This document shows, one piece after another, positions 63,162 to 64,000 of a stretch of DNA of 64,000 nucleotides. The stretch is taken from assembly GCF_900536025.1 (NCBI RefSeq), contig NZ_UNOZ01000035.1:62001-126000 (forward strand). The letters run 5' to 3'. How positions within the stretch are numbered: position 1 is the first letter of the stretch; each line of letters begins with the position of its first letter. The notes under the pieces are model-generated. The model worked only from the letters and a program-made list of their open reading frames with translations, was not told where the DNA came from and made no database searches. This DNA is from Pseudomonas reidholzensis (GTDB taxonomy: Bacteria > Pseudomonadota > Gammaproteobacteria > Pseudomonadales > Pseudomonadaceae). The translations under genes and the position numbers were made by a program.

Positions 63162-64000
63162 TTACTCGAACAACGCATCCAAGGCCTGTTCCAGGCGGGT
63201 CACAGCGATGACCTGGAGCCCAGGCGGTGACTCCTTCGGCGCATTGCCCTTGGGCACGATGGCGCGCTTGAAGCCATGCTTGGCGGCCTCCTTGAGGCGC
63301 TCCTGACCACTGGGCACCGGGCGCACCTCACCGGACAACCCGATCTCGCCGAACACCAGCAGGCCGTGCGCCAATGGCCGGTTGCGCAGGCTCGACATCA
63401 CCGCCGCCAGCAACGCCAGGTCGGAAGCGGTCTCGAGCACCTTGACCCCGCCGACCACGTTGAGGAACACGTCCTGGTCATGGGTGGGGATGCCGCCATG
63501 CCGGTGCAGCACGGCCAGCAGCATGGCCAGGCGGTTCTGGTCCAGGCCCAGGGTGACCCGCCGAGGGTTGGCCAGGTGACTGTCGTCGACCAGCGCCTGA
63601 ACCTCGACCAGCATCGGCCGAGTGCCTTCCCAGGTGGCCATGACCACGCTGCCGGGGACTTCTTCCTGGGCGCGGTTGAGGAAGATCGCCGAGGGGTTGG
63701 AGACTTCTTTCAGGCCGCGGTCGGTCATGCCGAACACGCCCAGCTCGTTGACCGCGCCGAACCGGTTCTTCACCGCACGCAGCAGGCGCAGGCGGCCATC
63801 GGATTCGCCTTCGAAATACAACACGGTATCGACCATGTGCTCGAGTACCCGCGGCCCCGCCAGCGAGCCTTCCTTGGTCACGTGGCCGACCAGGAAGATC
63901 GCCGTACCGCTCTGCTTGGCATAGCGCACCAGCAGCGCCGCGCTCTCGCGCACCTGGGCGACGCCACCCGGCGCCGACTGCAGCTGTTCGGTGAAGATAG
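63162..64000 (-). CDS. radA: DNA repair protein RadA (C-terminal part, 5' end beyond the window)
   Basis: About 279 residues of RadA/Sms run off the window edge; the start is not present. The KNRFG motif that marks RadA is there (about 63 residues after the GTG near 63953), with GHVTKEG and HMVDTVLYFEGE before it, followed by the Lon-like C-terminal domain (FLNVVGGVKVLETASDLALL, GEIGLSGEVRPV). It acts in recombination by driving branch migration. Confidence 0.94.
   Translation of the reverse strand, partial: IFTEQLQSAPGGVAQVRESAALLVRYAKQSGTAIFLVGHVTKEGSLAGPRVLEHMVDTVLYFEGESDGRLRLLRAVKNRFGAVNELGVFGMTDRGLKEVSNPSAIFLNRAQEEVPGSVVMATWEGTRPMLVEVQALVDDSHLANPRRVTLGLDQNRLAMLLAVLHRHGGIPTHDQDVFLNVVGGVKVLETASDLALLAAVMSSLRNRPLAHGLLVFGEIGLSGEVRPVPSGQERLKEAAKHGFKRAIVPKGNAPKESPPGLQVIAVTRLEQALDALFE

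Overview
The window is GC-rich, densely coded gammaproteobacterial chromosome. Gene content and order point to Pseudomonas, most likely the P. putida group: mksFEB next to holD-rimI, creA-proB-obgE-rpmA-rplU facing ispB, gdhA-ettA-morA-glyA, and paired REP palindromes of the P. putida type. No phage, insertion sequence, CRISPR array, rRNA operon or plasmid gene is visible. Most of it is core genome; the one clear accessory-looking stretch is the iron-signalling region at about 7.5-24 kb.

Layout. (1) 1-7.4 kb: end of a permease-like gene and an aldehyde dehydrogenase, a DUF3422 membrane protein, a large DUF3772/MscS mechanosensitive channel, and the alkylation-repair pair alkA-ada. (2) 7.5-24 kb: three complete iron-type cell-surface signalling cassettes (ECF sigma, FecR anti-sigma, TonB receptor with N-terminal signalling domain), each behind a Fur-box-like sequence, plus a fourth fecR with its own Fur-like site but no sigma gene and no adjacent receptor in its own orientation. 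Two MFS transporters (YcaD-like and Fsr-like) and a tRNA-Met(CAT) lie among them. (3) 24-29 kb: a LysE exporter divergent from a LysR regulator, an M15-type peptidase, a NYN-domain putative nuclease behind a promoter-leader-terminator arrangement, a beta carbonic anhydrase, and rimI-holD. (4) 29-34 kb: the MksFEB condensin operon without the MksG nuclease. (5) 34-42 kb: creA, proB, obgE, rpmA, rplU, ispB, yjdM, a Fur-box-preceded small protein, fklB and small conserved proteins. (6) 42-48 kb: a Lon-family protease and three envelope or secreted proteins (DUF3015, DUF4105, a small lipoprotein). (7) 48-64 kb: gdhA, ettA, a small Ala/Pro-rich protein, the GGDEF-EAL regulator morA, glyA, the cstA/btsT-yjiX-yjiA operon, a PilZ protein, an NCS2 purine permease and the 3' part of radA.

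How the parts work together. In the iron region each receptor would import a ferric siderophore and signal through its periplasmic domain to its FecR, which frees the cognate sigma to raise receptor transcription; Fur would shut the sigma genes when iron is plentiful. The small gene at 39.85 kb is a further likely Fur target. morA and the PilZ protein belong to c-di-GMP signalling. gdhA and the purine permease share a TGTATACA-centred palindrome upstream.

The points most worth a second look are the leader RNA and start-site hairpin in front of the NYN gene, the orphan fecR, and the density of signalling cassettes. Several start codons were moved from the longest possible reading frame using ribosome-binding sites, overlaps with upstream genes, Fur-site position or family length; the reason is given with each.
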